64,000 bases of DNA, from assembly GCA_013339895.1 (NCBI GenBank), contig JABACO010000001.1:4146280-4210279 (forward strand). The letters are read 5' to 3'. Both the position numbers and the translations under genes were made by a program. Below, piece after piece: positions 13,401 to 25,400 of this stretch. The stretch is from Ephydatia muelleri (taxonomy: Eukaryota; Porifera; Demospongiae; Spongillida; Spongillidae). The notes under the pieces were generated by a model that was not told where the DNA came from, ran no database searches, and worked only from the letters and a program-made list of their open reading frames with translations. The number at the start of each line of letters is the position of its first letter. Positions within the stretch are counted from its first letter, which is position 1.

Positions 13401-16400
13401 CACACTCCTCCTCTTGCTCACACTCCTCCTCTTGTTCACACTCCTCCTCTTACTCACACTCCTCTTCTTGCTCACACTCCCTCTTGCTCACACTCCTCAT
13501 CTTACTCTCACCCTCCAGCTCTTGCTGATCCTCTTCTTCTTGCTCACCCTGCCCCTCTACTTGCTCCTCTTGCTCTCGCTCACACTGTTCCTGCTCATCC
13601 TCTTCTAATTCATCCTCTTTTTCTTCCTCCACCATGTCATTCTCATCTTCCTCCTGCTCCATTACACCCATTTCTTCAGCCTGAATATCATCCTTTTCTG
13701 TTCTCTTCATAAGCTGCTGCAATCGCTCTTTATCAGATGTGTAGTCGATCTCCACATAGAGTTGATTTTGCACTTCAGCACAGCCTGTTCCTCAGTTCTG
13801 GCTTTATGTACACCCCAGCTCCCCAACATAGCATTCCTTTTTTGCCATAGAAGGAGTCTCCCCCCTCACGGAATCCCTTTGCAAGTAACTTCTGTTTGAA
13901 GTCATACACCATGTAAGCTGTAGAAGAGTCCATTTGCACTATTGCCAGCTTCATATGGTGTGCCTGCTGGGCAGCAAGCATTACATGGGCCATGTACCGA
14001 TATGAGCGGCGCTCACATTGGTGTATTGTGAGTAGCACATCTGCAATCTCACTCAGCCAGTTAGGGTCATCATCCAACTTTGCCATAGCTATACCCTGCA
14101 GCTTATCATAAAACTGGAATGGACTTTGACAGGCACTGCAGCACAAGTGACCACCAGGCTTGGGACTTCTGTTAGGTCTACATGTAGACACTAGGTTCAG
14201 TGAAAAGATTGGAGAGTGTGGTAGCGCAATCATTCTCCATCACTTCTGATCCCTTTGTTTGTGCACTGCAATGGAGCTGTCTTCGTTCCAGATCTACAAA
14301 CTCCTGTGTGTTTGGTTCATCAAACAGATCGGGTTGTGTGGCCAACTCCTCCACTTTGGTGTACAGTGTCAGCTGTTGGGCTTCATGGTCCTGAACCTGG
14401 TGAGTGTGCTGAGCAATTTCCTCTGATGAAGCCTTCACTCCCTTCCTGCATAACCATAGCTCAGGAATGTGAACACTGAGGAGCGGAGTTGACGCAGTTC
14501 ATTACGTAAAGTATGGTCAATGTCAGAAAGTGATGTAATGACATCAATGATTCTGTCAATGATAGAAAAGTTGTTGATGTGGAAATTAACCTTTATGTAG
14601 TCTACTCCAGCACGAGCCTCTTGCTGCTTTCCAACACCAGTTATGTTTCTCACAATGGAGTAAAATATAGACTGTCCAATGGGAAGCCTTCTGGGCATTA
14701 CCTCCTTCTGCTTCACAACATAGCCCCTGTATAATGTAGCAACATCATACTTTAGGACCAGTGACCTCATTGCAAACACATGATCCAGTCCCTTCCACGT
14801 GCACCTTGCAGAGTCGGAAATAACGTGCGTCATCGGTCATTTTCCGCGCATTTTACAGTAATGTCCGGGCAATTAAGATCTCGATTGGTCATGTTGACCG
14901 GTCAATTATTTAATTAACAATCTACCACACACGCAGCGGTGCTATCGATAATAATCATTATGACTATTATTGCATGTCTGGGTACGAGTCTTCGCGTACA
15001 CGTATCGATTTTGTAAGTGCCTCCGTTGTGCAACAGCATGAAGAGAATTAGATTGGAAGGGATTGATGAGCTTGAGGAAAGTGAAGTTAAGCGACGAACT
15101 ATTTCTCACGGTACGTTCCTGAAGTGGCAAAAGGAGCTTGATAAGGAGTTCAAGACGCTTACCTGGCTTCAATGTGAGGTCGGCGGAAAGAACGTAACAG
15201 CTTTGAAGTGTTCAACGTGCGCAACGTTTGAGAAGAACATCACTGGATGACGAAACTTCAGCGATAAGTGGATCATAGGAGCCAAATCAGTTTGCGTCAG
15301 CAACATCAAAGACCACGCGGGTACTACCAACTCAAGCATGCCATTATCTTGTTGACAAAACAGCAGGCCCAGGCTCGTGGAGAAGGCGCATCCACATACG
15401 CTCCAATCGCCAAAGCTTTACAAGAAATTCCAGATGATGGCATGCCTAAGTTACGGGTGAAATTTGACATAGCCCATTTTATTGCTGTCAAAAAGCTATC
15501 TTTTAGCAAATATCCAGCACTATGCGAGCTGGAGACGCGACATGGAGTTAAAGTGGTACTGAATACACGAATGTGAAGGCTGCTAAGGAATTTTGCCATT
15601 ACATCGCTGAGTCTAGGATGGAAGAATTGAAATAACAGCTTGAACAAGCCAGGTTTTTTTTCAATCCTAATGGATGGGTCTACTGATTCTGGCAATATTG
15701 ATGATGAGCTTTTCCTTGCTGTGTTCTGTGATGTTGATGGCATGGATGAAAGAGTCCACACAAGGATGAAGTTTTTAGCAGTTGAGAGGCCAAATGATGC
15801 CACTGCGTCTGGGCTGTTCCAATGCTTGCAATGTTGTCTTCATAAAATTGGTGTTAAGGCCATTGATGCAGAAGAGTGCAAGAGATTAGTAGGTATTGGA
15901 ACTGATGGTACTAACACCAATATTGCTTCTGCTGGATTAAAGGGTTTGGTGGAGAGTCAAGTGCCATGGGTGTTTTGGATGTGGTGTCTTGCCCATAGGG
16001 TGGAGCTAGCAATCAAAGATGCTCTGAAATCTACTACCTTTGATCTTATTGATGAGATGTTGCTCAGAATGTACTACATCTACGAAAAATCCCCCAAGAA
16101 GTGCAGAGAGCTGGAGAACATCATCACTGATCTTAAGGAGTTCATGAAATTTGATGATGCTGGCATCCCTCCAGTGAGGGCAAGTGGAACACAGTGGGTA
16201 ACACACAAGCTCAGCGCAATGAAGCGAATTATATCTAAGTTTGGAGCATATACAAGCCACCTAGTAGCATTGTCAGAGGATAGCTCAACCAAAGCAGCTG
16301 ATCATGCTAAGCTCAAAGGCTACCTCAAGAAGTGGCTGATGCTAAATATCTTTTGGGCTGTGCCTTCTTTGTAGATCTCATTTTGCCATGTTCAGTCTTC

Positions 16401-19400
16401 TCCAAGACAATGCAGAGTGATGAAGTTGATATTGTAGGGGCAATGTCTAACCTTTTACGAACAGTGAAAGAGGTGGACAAACTCTGTTCTTGTGGGTTGG
16501 CAAGGTGGCCCACCTATGCTGCTACATTGGCAAAAATTACTGAGGAGGATGGAAAACGTGTGTACCAGTTGCAAGAATTAAAGTGTTTTGCTCATAATTT
16601 CAATGAGTTTTGAGCCTCTGTCACCACCTGTTTTCGAACAAGGTTGGCGTGGAGCGATTTGCAGCTAATTCGTGACATTATCTTTGTCATGGAAACTCAA
16701 GGCTGGCAAAAGATTTAGGATGATGAAAGTGAAGTCGGTATTGGTTCTGAAGACATCAGTTTACCTGTCACCCGTTTGGCAGAAATATTCAGGGTTCCAT
16801 TGGAAGCTGCAGGTGTGAAGTTAGACCTACTCCCTGAAGAGTTCAAGGAAATTCTACTTCATGCAACACAGTTCATTTCACTATCTACACTTGGTTACCA
16901 AGCAGTGTGGTGGAGGCTGTTCCATGCACCCAACTGTAATGATTGGCCTAATCTTCTATTACTTGTCTGCATGCTATTTACTCTACCTGTTTCAAATGGT
17001 AAACTGGAAAGGGTCTTTTCCACTATGAAACTACTTAAAGTAGAGAAGAGATCTCAGATGGGAAATGACACCCTAGATGATCTATTAGCCATCAACATTG
17101 ATCGAGTTCTTTTAAATGAATTTAATCCAGATCCATGCATTAACAGGTGGTGGGATGCTAAGCATAGAAGGCCTATTCAGAAACCTAGAATACCATACAA
17201 GACAGGCAGCAGTGACAAAGACAAAGAAGCTCAATGTCTCCAGTTCTGATGACGAAATCTTGATGCTAGATAACTGGGATAACTTCACTATGATGTAAAA
17301 TACTCACATGTAAACATTAATGTTTTCATTTCTGTATTCAAAATAATTCTCAAGCCTAAATAGTGTTACACAATCAATGTTTTGACCACCCATTTTAGCT
17401 AAATGTCCAGACAAATCTTACATTGACTGGACATTTGTCCGGACATTACGATAACGTTATTTCCGACTCTGAGTCCTTGGATCTCTATTAGGAGTGCGTT
17501 TCTTGGCTTGCCAGGCAAAGCGACCTATATTATCGTCACTGTAAATGAAGTCTACAGCAAACTGGACAGAATCACTAGGCACATGACATTGTGTCTGGCT
17601 ATACTCTTGAAGAGATAACTCCATGTGTAATGTATAGCCTATCAACTTTGGCTTGGAAAGCCAAACATCCTGCATATTTGTTGCTGATGTTGAGCAAAGA
17701 GGCAATGTATGCATGAGGAATGTCAGCAATAGGTACCAGAAGCTTCCTTGCAGGAATGCTTGTGTAGCGTTTTTCATATCCCAGATGGTATTGGGAATTG
17801 CGTTGAGCACTTCCGGCGAGATGCTGCTTGAAGGAACACAACTGGCCGCTTGAATCTCACAGTCCTGAGGTTCTTCTATGGTAGTTGTTATGAACTGAAT
17901 GCTGAATGCCATCTTCAAATCACCCCTTTATCCTCAGATTTGGCAGCAGCATTAGTGCCCAGGCCTTTACACCTCTTCTCAATACATTTTCAACCCTATT
18001 CATAGCAGCAACATCAATCTCACTCGGGAGACTAGCACATTGTACTTCGCGACGAACATCTATTTGTGGGAGTCGTCGCACAGCACTTTTGTACCCCTCA
18101 TCACGGCCCATGAGCTCCATAACCTTCAAAATGTGAGCCTCAGATGCATGCTCAATTGGATCATCATCTTCCACAGCTATAAGCTCACTGTCAACAGCAT
18201 TGTCTTGATCATGATGTACCCGCGCTTGGCGTTCAGGATTTAACCGCTGTTGCTAAGAACGAGACAAAACCATCGCCTTTCTTGGTCGACCACGCGTATG
18301 TGGCTGACACAAGCAGCATTTCGTGCAGTTTGTTCTTGCATCGCATTTGTTACATACGGACTTCTTGTGTATCGCAGAACAAGCGAGAGACATCATATGT
18401 GCATAATAAATACAATTGTAAAGTAGTCTGGGTACGAGCATATAAACAAAAAGAGCAGTTTGCGCACAAACTATGCTAGCAATCAAAATATTGCCTACCT
18501 AGACCTTTTTGGGGTATCTTTAGCACACCAAACATACATTCATAACTATTATACACTGTATGAGAAAAAAGTGTACCGATCGGCTTTTGAAGCATCAACG
18601 AATGGCGACACGCCTAAGTTAGACCAGGTTTAAGTAAGTAGTGCAATATGTTACAAGCCTAAAAATGATATGAAATGACACACAAAGGGTTGGCCTATAA
18701 GAAATAGTGCCTTCTAGCTGATACCCTACTTTTCCGACTAATTTTTAAAAAGGTCTGTTCGACAAAACATTCATTCGATTCTCATGGACGTGGTGTTAAA
18801 GTCGCTTTGAATACTGTAGTACATGTACATACATGCAAGTCAGTACAATATACTGACATGCATGTAACCAAGTGGATGCTTTTGTAATACAAACATTACA
18901 ACCCATTTGGGGGTGTATGCACATCTCGTGTCCATTATTATCTAGCGTGTTTATATAGTTGTAACAACCCATACAAGTTATGAACTGGTAAAAGGCTGGA
19001 GGGCATTTTAAACATAATGTACTACACTGCTTTAGGTTACACATTCCTGTTCTGTGAGTACCAGAGTAGAAGTCATCTGAATAATGGGTTCTTGAAAAGG
19101 AATTACAGTTGAAGTAACCAAGCATGGCACATGTATATATATGGTTACAAGTGGAGCAAGCATTTGCATGAATCATGAAGCTTTTGTGATCGACTTACAC
19201 TGTGCATGTAAAGTCTATAATGGAATTTATGCATGCATACATGAATTCGCATGCATGGCACCAAAGAGTTAATGATGGGCCAGACCTAGGGAATATAATG
19301 TCTGGAAATTCGTTCTGAAAAGACCTTTCAGTGTGTTTAATTGGCTAATGGGTCATTTCACAGGAAACAGTACCACCCTTAAACCATCACCTTCTCATAT

Positions 19401-22400
19401 CCTTGCTCAACTTTCCATATACATTCTCCCTTTCAAACTACACTTAGTTGCTGTATATATGTATACCCCAAGTTATTTGGTTTATAAAATGCAACCATTT
19501 GAATAATTAATTTTTTGAGTGACTTTAAGCACTTTGAAAAGAGATTTCTATAGGGTCTCTACACATGTTTATACAATATTTGCTCTGTATCATAGGTGCT
19601 AGCCCTGGCAACAAAAACCAATCCACATTTTTATTGGTATGCATTAGGGGTTAAAGTAAGTTATGAATATATAATGAGAAATAGATTAGCAAAAAATAAC
19701 ATACTCCTAACTACACCATTTTTTTTAATAGGTAGCTCTTGACATTACTGGATTGATGTGCTCTATATTTTAGTGTGATTCTTATGCATTGGGCTGGGAA
19801 AACCTGTTTTAAGTAGAGCAGCCATTTTTATTCCCTTGCTTCTCAAGGTGTTATGGACAAAGTTGTGATAGTGAGAACCCACACTTTATACAACAGCTGT
19901 AAGCTATGTGTAGTTGTAAACTGTGGTATCACAACTTTGTTCATTGAGAGAGATTGGTTGTGTGTTATTTGTACACATATATGTTTTGTATACTCACCTT
20001 TATCCCGATATCCTTATGCACAGACAGTACCACTTGTGAAGTTTGTAATATGACGCTCCTGACCCTAACTTTCTTGTTTTGATGTGATGTGTAATGAAGT
20101 AATTCAAGCACAGTTCGATTTTTTTTGTGTTTATTCATGCTCATTTTTCCAAATTGCAATTAATTAACTTCATAAATAAAATTTGACTAATAGCTAAGAT
20201 AAATGTGGTGGTCCCACAAAGTTTTGGGACTAAGTAAAATGTCCTTTGCCTCACCCTGTGTGGCTTAATGACGAGCCAGACCAAGGTAATGTAATGTCTG
20301 GAAATCAGTTCTAATACGACGCATAAGGGTGTTTAATTGGCTAACTGAGCGTGTTTTTGTTTGTTGTTTTTGATGTGCAATAGAATAATACAGGCTAATC
20401 CCCCCCCCCCCCCCCCCCTCCTTGACCTAATGACCAGTCAGACATAGCAATTGCACACCATCACCCACTTTGACACGCCGATTACTGTACTTGTAACTGC
20501 TGAATAAAAGTATGATAGTCAGGGGATGAGGTACTGAGACCTCTCAGTGTGAAGCATGTTGTGTTGTTAATCTCTGTGTCCTAGTGCACTCTCTTCTGTG
20601 TGTGCAGTGAGGGAGAGATGGGTTGTGTGTTATTTGTACACGTATGCGGCATTGAGGTTCTGATTATAATGTGTACTAATCCTTAAAGGATGGATGGACC
20701 GCACTGATGCATGCATCAAGTGAGGGGCATTTAGAGTGTGTGAAGCATCTATTGGATAAAGGTGCGGAGGTGAACATGCAGAAGAAGGTAAGTACAGTAT
20801 TAGTAGGCCCATTCTGATTGATGTATTTACCCTGATGTGAGACCTCCCTGTGTGAAGATTGTTGTGTTGTAAAACTGTGTGTCCTTGTTTATAAAAAGCA
20901 CAATGAGAGTCATCTGTGTGCGGAATGCTTTTTGATGTAGTCCAGTTCTATTCAAATGTAGACTGTGAATACCTATGGCAGCAAGAATGTGGTACATGTA
21001 CTTGTAACTGCTGAATAACAGTGTGATGGTCAGGGTGTGAGGTACTAAGACCTCACAGTAAGAAGCATGCTGTATTGTTAATCTGTGTGTCCTAGTGCAC
21101 TCTCTTCTGTGTGTGCAGTGAGTGAGAGTTGAGTTGTGTGTTATTTGTGCACGTATGTGACATTGAGAGGTCTAAATATAATGTGTACTAATCCTTAAAG
21201 GATAGATGGATGCACTGTAAAACTGTGTGTCCTCATGCATTAATAGCACAATGAGGGTCATCTGTGTGCAGAATGCAGTTTGATTAGTCAGGTTCTAGGA
21301 AAAATGAAATGATGTATTGTACTGGTGTGGTGTGTGAGGTCCCTTTCCCCTCCAGGATGATGTTGTACTACGATGCTTGTCCATGAGTCGTGGAGTGTAT
21401 GTACCTCTTGCACTGCAGCTAGGCGTTATGTGTGGCCCATCAATCAGCTGTGGTATCATACAAGGTGTTGCGCAATAGCGGTTTGATGGGTGCGCCTGAC
21501 CTTGTGACTGTATCACTTAATGAAGTTTGACTGGTTGCTCGCACATGACTTCATAATAAATAAATGCTTTTAGTCCTATTTGTTTTGTTCACTCACCTTT
21601 ATTCTGGTATCCTTATGCACTGACAGTACCACTTGTAAAGCTGGTAATATGACGGTTCAGGGTGTTTATTTGGCTAGTGAGCCTAACTTCTTGTTTTTGT
21701 TTTGTGTGTAATACAAGCAATGTTTGACTTGTCTTGTGTTTATTTAGATCAGTCCATGCTAATATCACCAAATTGCAATTCATTAACTTCATCAATGAAT
21801 TTGACTAATACCTATGATAAATGTGGTCTACAGGGTTATGGGACTCTGTAGAATTTCTATCCCCCACCTGCTCTCCATGACCTAATGACAGGCCAGACCT
21901 GGGGGATGCACAGCATAACCCACTATCAGATGTCCATTACTATATTTGCTAAAAGGTGACAGTATGATGTTCATGGGATGAGGTGCAGCCTACCACTGAG
22001 ACCTCACAGTGTGAGGCAATTTGTGCTTTTTATCTTTATATCCTAGTGTACTCTTTATCTTCTGTGTGTGCAGTGAGGGAAAGGTTATATGTACATGTAT
22101 GCAACATTGGTGGTATTTGTTATGATGTGTTTGCTAATCCTTGCAGAATGGATCTACTGCACTGATCTTGGCATCAGGGAAGGGACATTTGGAGTGTGTG
22201 AAGGATCTATTGGATAAAGGTGCGAACATCAACATGCAAAATGTGGTAAGTGCAGTTTCAGTTGGCCCATTCTAATTGATATATTTACCCTGATGTGAGA
22301 CCTCCCTGTGTGAAGACTGTTGTGTTGTAAAACTGTGTGTTCTTGTGTATAGATAGCACAATGAGGGTGCGGAATACGATAGTGTGCAGGGAAACTGAAT

Positions 22401-25400
22401 GATGTACTGTACTGATGTGGAGTGAGTGAGCCTCTTTCTATGCAGGGTCACATCTTGTAGTACTACAATGCTTGACCAAGAAGTGGTACATTCAGGAAGG
22501 AAGATGGTAGAGCATATTAAAGTACCCCCTGCACTGCAGTTAGAAATTATGTGTGACCCATCAATCACCTGTTTTATCATACAGGGTTTTGCGCTATAGC
22601 GGTATGATGGACACGACTGACCTAGCTACAGCATCACATAATGAATTTTGATCCATTCCTTGCACATGACTTTCATAATGAATAATGAATTTAGCCCTAT
22701 TTCGTTTGTACACTCACCTTATCGCGGTATCTATATGCACTGACTGTGCCACTTGTAAAGTCTGGTAATGATTTGTATTATGACGTTTTGTGGTGTGTAA
22801 TTGGCTACTGAGCCTAACTTTCTTGTTTTGATTTGATTTGTAATGAAGTAATTCGATTTGATTTGTGTTTATTCAGATCAGTCTGTGCTCATTTCACCAA
22901 ATTGCAATTCATTAACTTCATCAATAAATTTGACTAATACCTATGATAAATGTGGTGGTCCCACAATGTTTTGGGACTCAGTAGAATGTCCTTTGCCCCA
23001 CCCTCTGTGGCTTAATGACGAGCCAGACCTAGGGAATGTAATATCTGGAATCCATTTTCATACGACGCATCAAGAGCCTGTTTTTGTATTTTTGTTTTGA
23101 TGTGTAATATAATAATACAAGCATTTAAGGACTCCTTGACCTAATGACCGGCCAGGCATAGTGAATGCACTCCATCACCCACTTTCGCACGCCGATTACT
23201 GTACTTGTAACTGCTGAATAACAGTATGATGGTCAAGGGTGAGGTACTGAGACATCACAGTGTGATGCATGTTGTTTTGTTAATCTGTGTGTCTTAGTGC
23301 ACTCTCTTCAGTGAGAAACTTACATGTTTGAGTAATGTATGCATTTTCAAATTTGTGGTATTAGGTTACATCGGACATACTCATGTAACCAAATTGCAAG
23401 TAATTAGATATATCAACACCATTGACTCTTAATTGTGATCACTGTGGTCTACAGGGTTATGGGACTCAGTAGAATTTCAATCCCCCACCTGCTCTCCATG
23501 ACCTAATGACAAGCCAGACCTGGGGGATGCACAGCATAACCCACTTTCACATGTCCATTACTATATTTGCTAAAAGGTGAATAACAGTATGATGTTCAGG
23601 GGGTCAGATGCAGCCAACCAGAGTCCTCACGGTTTGAGGCATGTTGTACTTTTTGTCTGTATATCCTAGTGTACTCTTTATCTTCTGTGTGTGCAGTTAG
23701 GAAAGATGGGGTTGTGTGTTTTAAGTACATGTTTGACAGTGGTGTTACTTGTTATGTTTTGTGCTAATCCTTGCAGGATGGGTCTACCGCACTTATCATG
23801 GCATCAAATAAGGGGCATTTGGAGTGTGTAAAGGTGCTGTTGGATTATGGTGTGGAGGGCAACATGCAGAATGTAGTAAGTGCAAATCACTAGGCCCAAT
23901 CTGATTGACATATGTCAGATCTACCTGTGTGTATCATGTTGTGTTGTTAAATTGAGCGTTGTTGTGTAAAGCGGGCACATAAGGGGTAGTCTATGTGTGG
24001 AATGCAGTTTCATTTAGTAAAATTCTTTTTTAATTCGGACTATACATTCTTATGGCTTCCAGGATGGCACGATGACTAAGATATAAAGTAATGTTAAACC
24101 CTTTTCTCACACTAAACTGCATGACAAATTAATGCTTTTACCATCAGTGTATATTGTTTGCAAACAGAGCTGGTCATAGATCTATCAAATTGTCTTGCCA
24201 ACATCATGTCTATACAGTGTGCAACATAATAGTACATGCAATATTGGTTTGAATTTTGATATAATTTTAGATGGTTGAGGGGTAGGAGGATGTGGGATGT
24301 TTGGGGCTTCTTGCTTCTCAGAATCCTTTGATGTCATGCATGTGTTTAAGTTGCTAGTGCATTGTTAAATGTTATATATATTTCTATATAGGTGTGTAAC
24401 TGGTTGTGCTTATGTATTCTCACCTTCCCTCGAACATCTACCTCTACTCTTGTTTCGTAATGCACTGACAATACATGTGTAAAGTCTGGAAATATGATGT
24501 TTCAAGGTGTTTTATAGGCTAATGATGTGGCTGTGTGTTATTTGTATGCGACATTGGTGTATTTGTTATGACATAAACAAAACCTCACATTTCATTTTAA
24601 GCAGTTTTGCTTTGCAGAAGCTGCATAAGCTTAATGATGATCTGGTCTTTTCCTTTAAAGCAGGACATGTAAGAGATTTCTATCTATTGCCATGCCTCTG
24701 TTATCCACAAGGAGAGTCCCACTGCACACTAACGGCATGTCGGTCATGTAATTGTCTCTTTCAATACAGACTGCCAGCAGTTGAAGGGTACCAAACTGAC
24801 TTGTCGACATGATGCGCAGTTAAAATTCACAGTCGACATAATTACTATTAAACACGGGTGTAAATTTTCCCTAACAATATTCGGCACTCAGATCTGTTCC
24901 ACTTTTTTTTTTGCCATGTAATGACACATTTATTAATGCAGCATTCTGCATTTTTTTGTCCCTTAATGTTTCATCAGTATTGCATGCTAAATTATAGAAA
25001 AAAGTGATCTTGTAGACAACAAATGAATGAGAGATTTGCGCTAAAAATTGATCGTTGTGTTCGCAAATGATCGAAGAATTCATTCGCCTTGTTATGAGTA
25101 TTATGCCTCTGTTTACCACTGGTTGCAGAACCACACTATTTGTGCAATATCAAAAATATCGCACAGTTGCACTGTCTTTAATACAAAAGCATGGTTTGTA
25201 TTAGGGTCAATACTGTACTTAGAAAAGGTTAATAACCATATGACGACAATGAGACCTCACTGTGTGAGGTATGTAAGCTGTGTGTCCTTGTGTATTCTCT
25301 ATCACTATGTGTACATTGATGGAAAAATGGGGTTGTGTGTTATTTGTATGTAACACTGGTGGCACTTATTATAATGTATATTCATTCATCCTACAGGCTG

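Larger units (their letters stand above)
10000..18486 (-). pseudogene. Transposase-like gene of the TTAA element, degenerate and interrupted
   Basis: Read on the minus strand from 18486, the gene has: a cysteine-rich finger with CNKCDARTNCTKCCLC followed by an RGRPRK AT-hook-like motif (about 18370-18270); an in-frame TAG near 18250; conserved-looking blocks at 18240-17926 and 17918-17480; the hAT insertion; blocks at 14808-13775 including LSYGY; a very acidic segment; the (CEQEE)n tract (13500-11900); a region with YNAKN, AYYHNEAQSGKDVCD and LVQGDGG (11746-11400); the MITE; a C2H2/C2HC-like finger (about 10542-10480); and a C-terminal block containing FFAGWA, ending at 10000. The YNAKN...HNEAQSGK...D region looks like an RNase H-like/DDE core with one acidic position lost, but that is inference. 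Frameshifts lie near 17925, 14436, 14180, 13774 and 11745. I know this protein type only as a multicopy zinc-finger family, without a name. Confidence 0.6.
9337..19268 (-). mobile_element. 9.9-kb TTAA-flanked DNA transposon with nested insertions
   Basis: The repeated intron sequence breaks after TTAA at 9333-9336 and resumes at TTAA 19269-19272. The insert begins CTCTTTG and ends CAAAGAG. Subterminal inverted repeats (9405-9491 and 18727-18799) share ccatgagaatcgaatga and attagtcggaaaag in opposite orientation. TTAA duplication is typical of piggyBac and Kolobok elements, but I do not recognise the encoded protein as either transposase. The cargo is one degenerate minus-strand gene (18486-10000). 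A hAT element and a fold-back MITE lie inside it; without them the element would be about 6.8 kb. The insertion boundary is seen directly; the superfamily is open. Confidence 0.75.

Noticed and set aside
11776-13712. Three long plus-strand frames (566-631 codons) rich in Leu, Ser, His and Pro
   Set aside because: They exist only because the 15-bp repeat unit contains no stop in those frames. Flanking unique sequence shows that the coding strand is minus.
14200-14479. Plus-strand frames opposite the transposase-like gene
   Set aside because: Shadow frames; homology with the second copy at 32520 supports the minus strand.
20401-20418. Poly-C run as a regulatory element
   Set aside because: A simple homopolymer of uncertain length, possibly partly a sequencing artefact.
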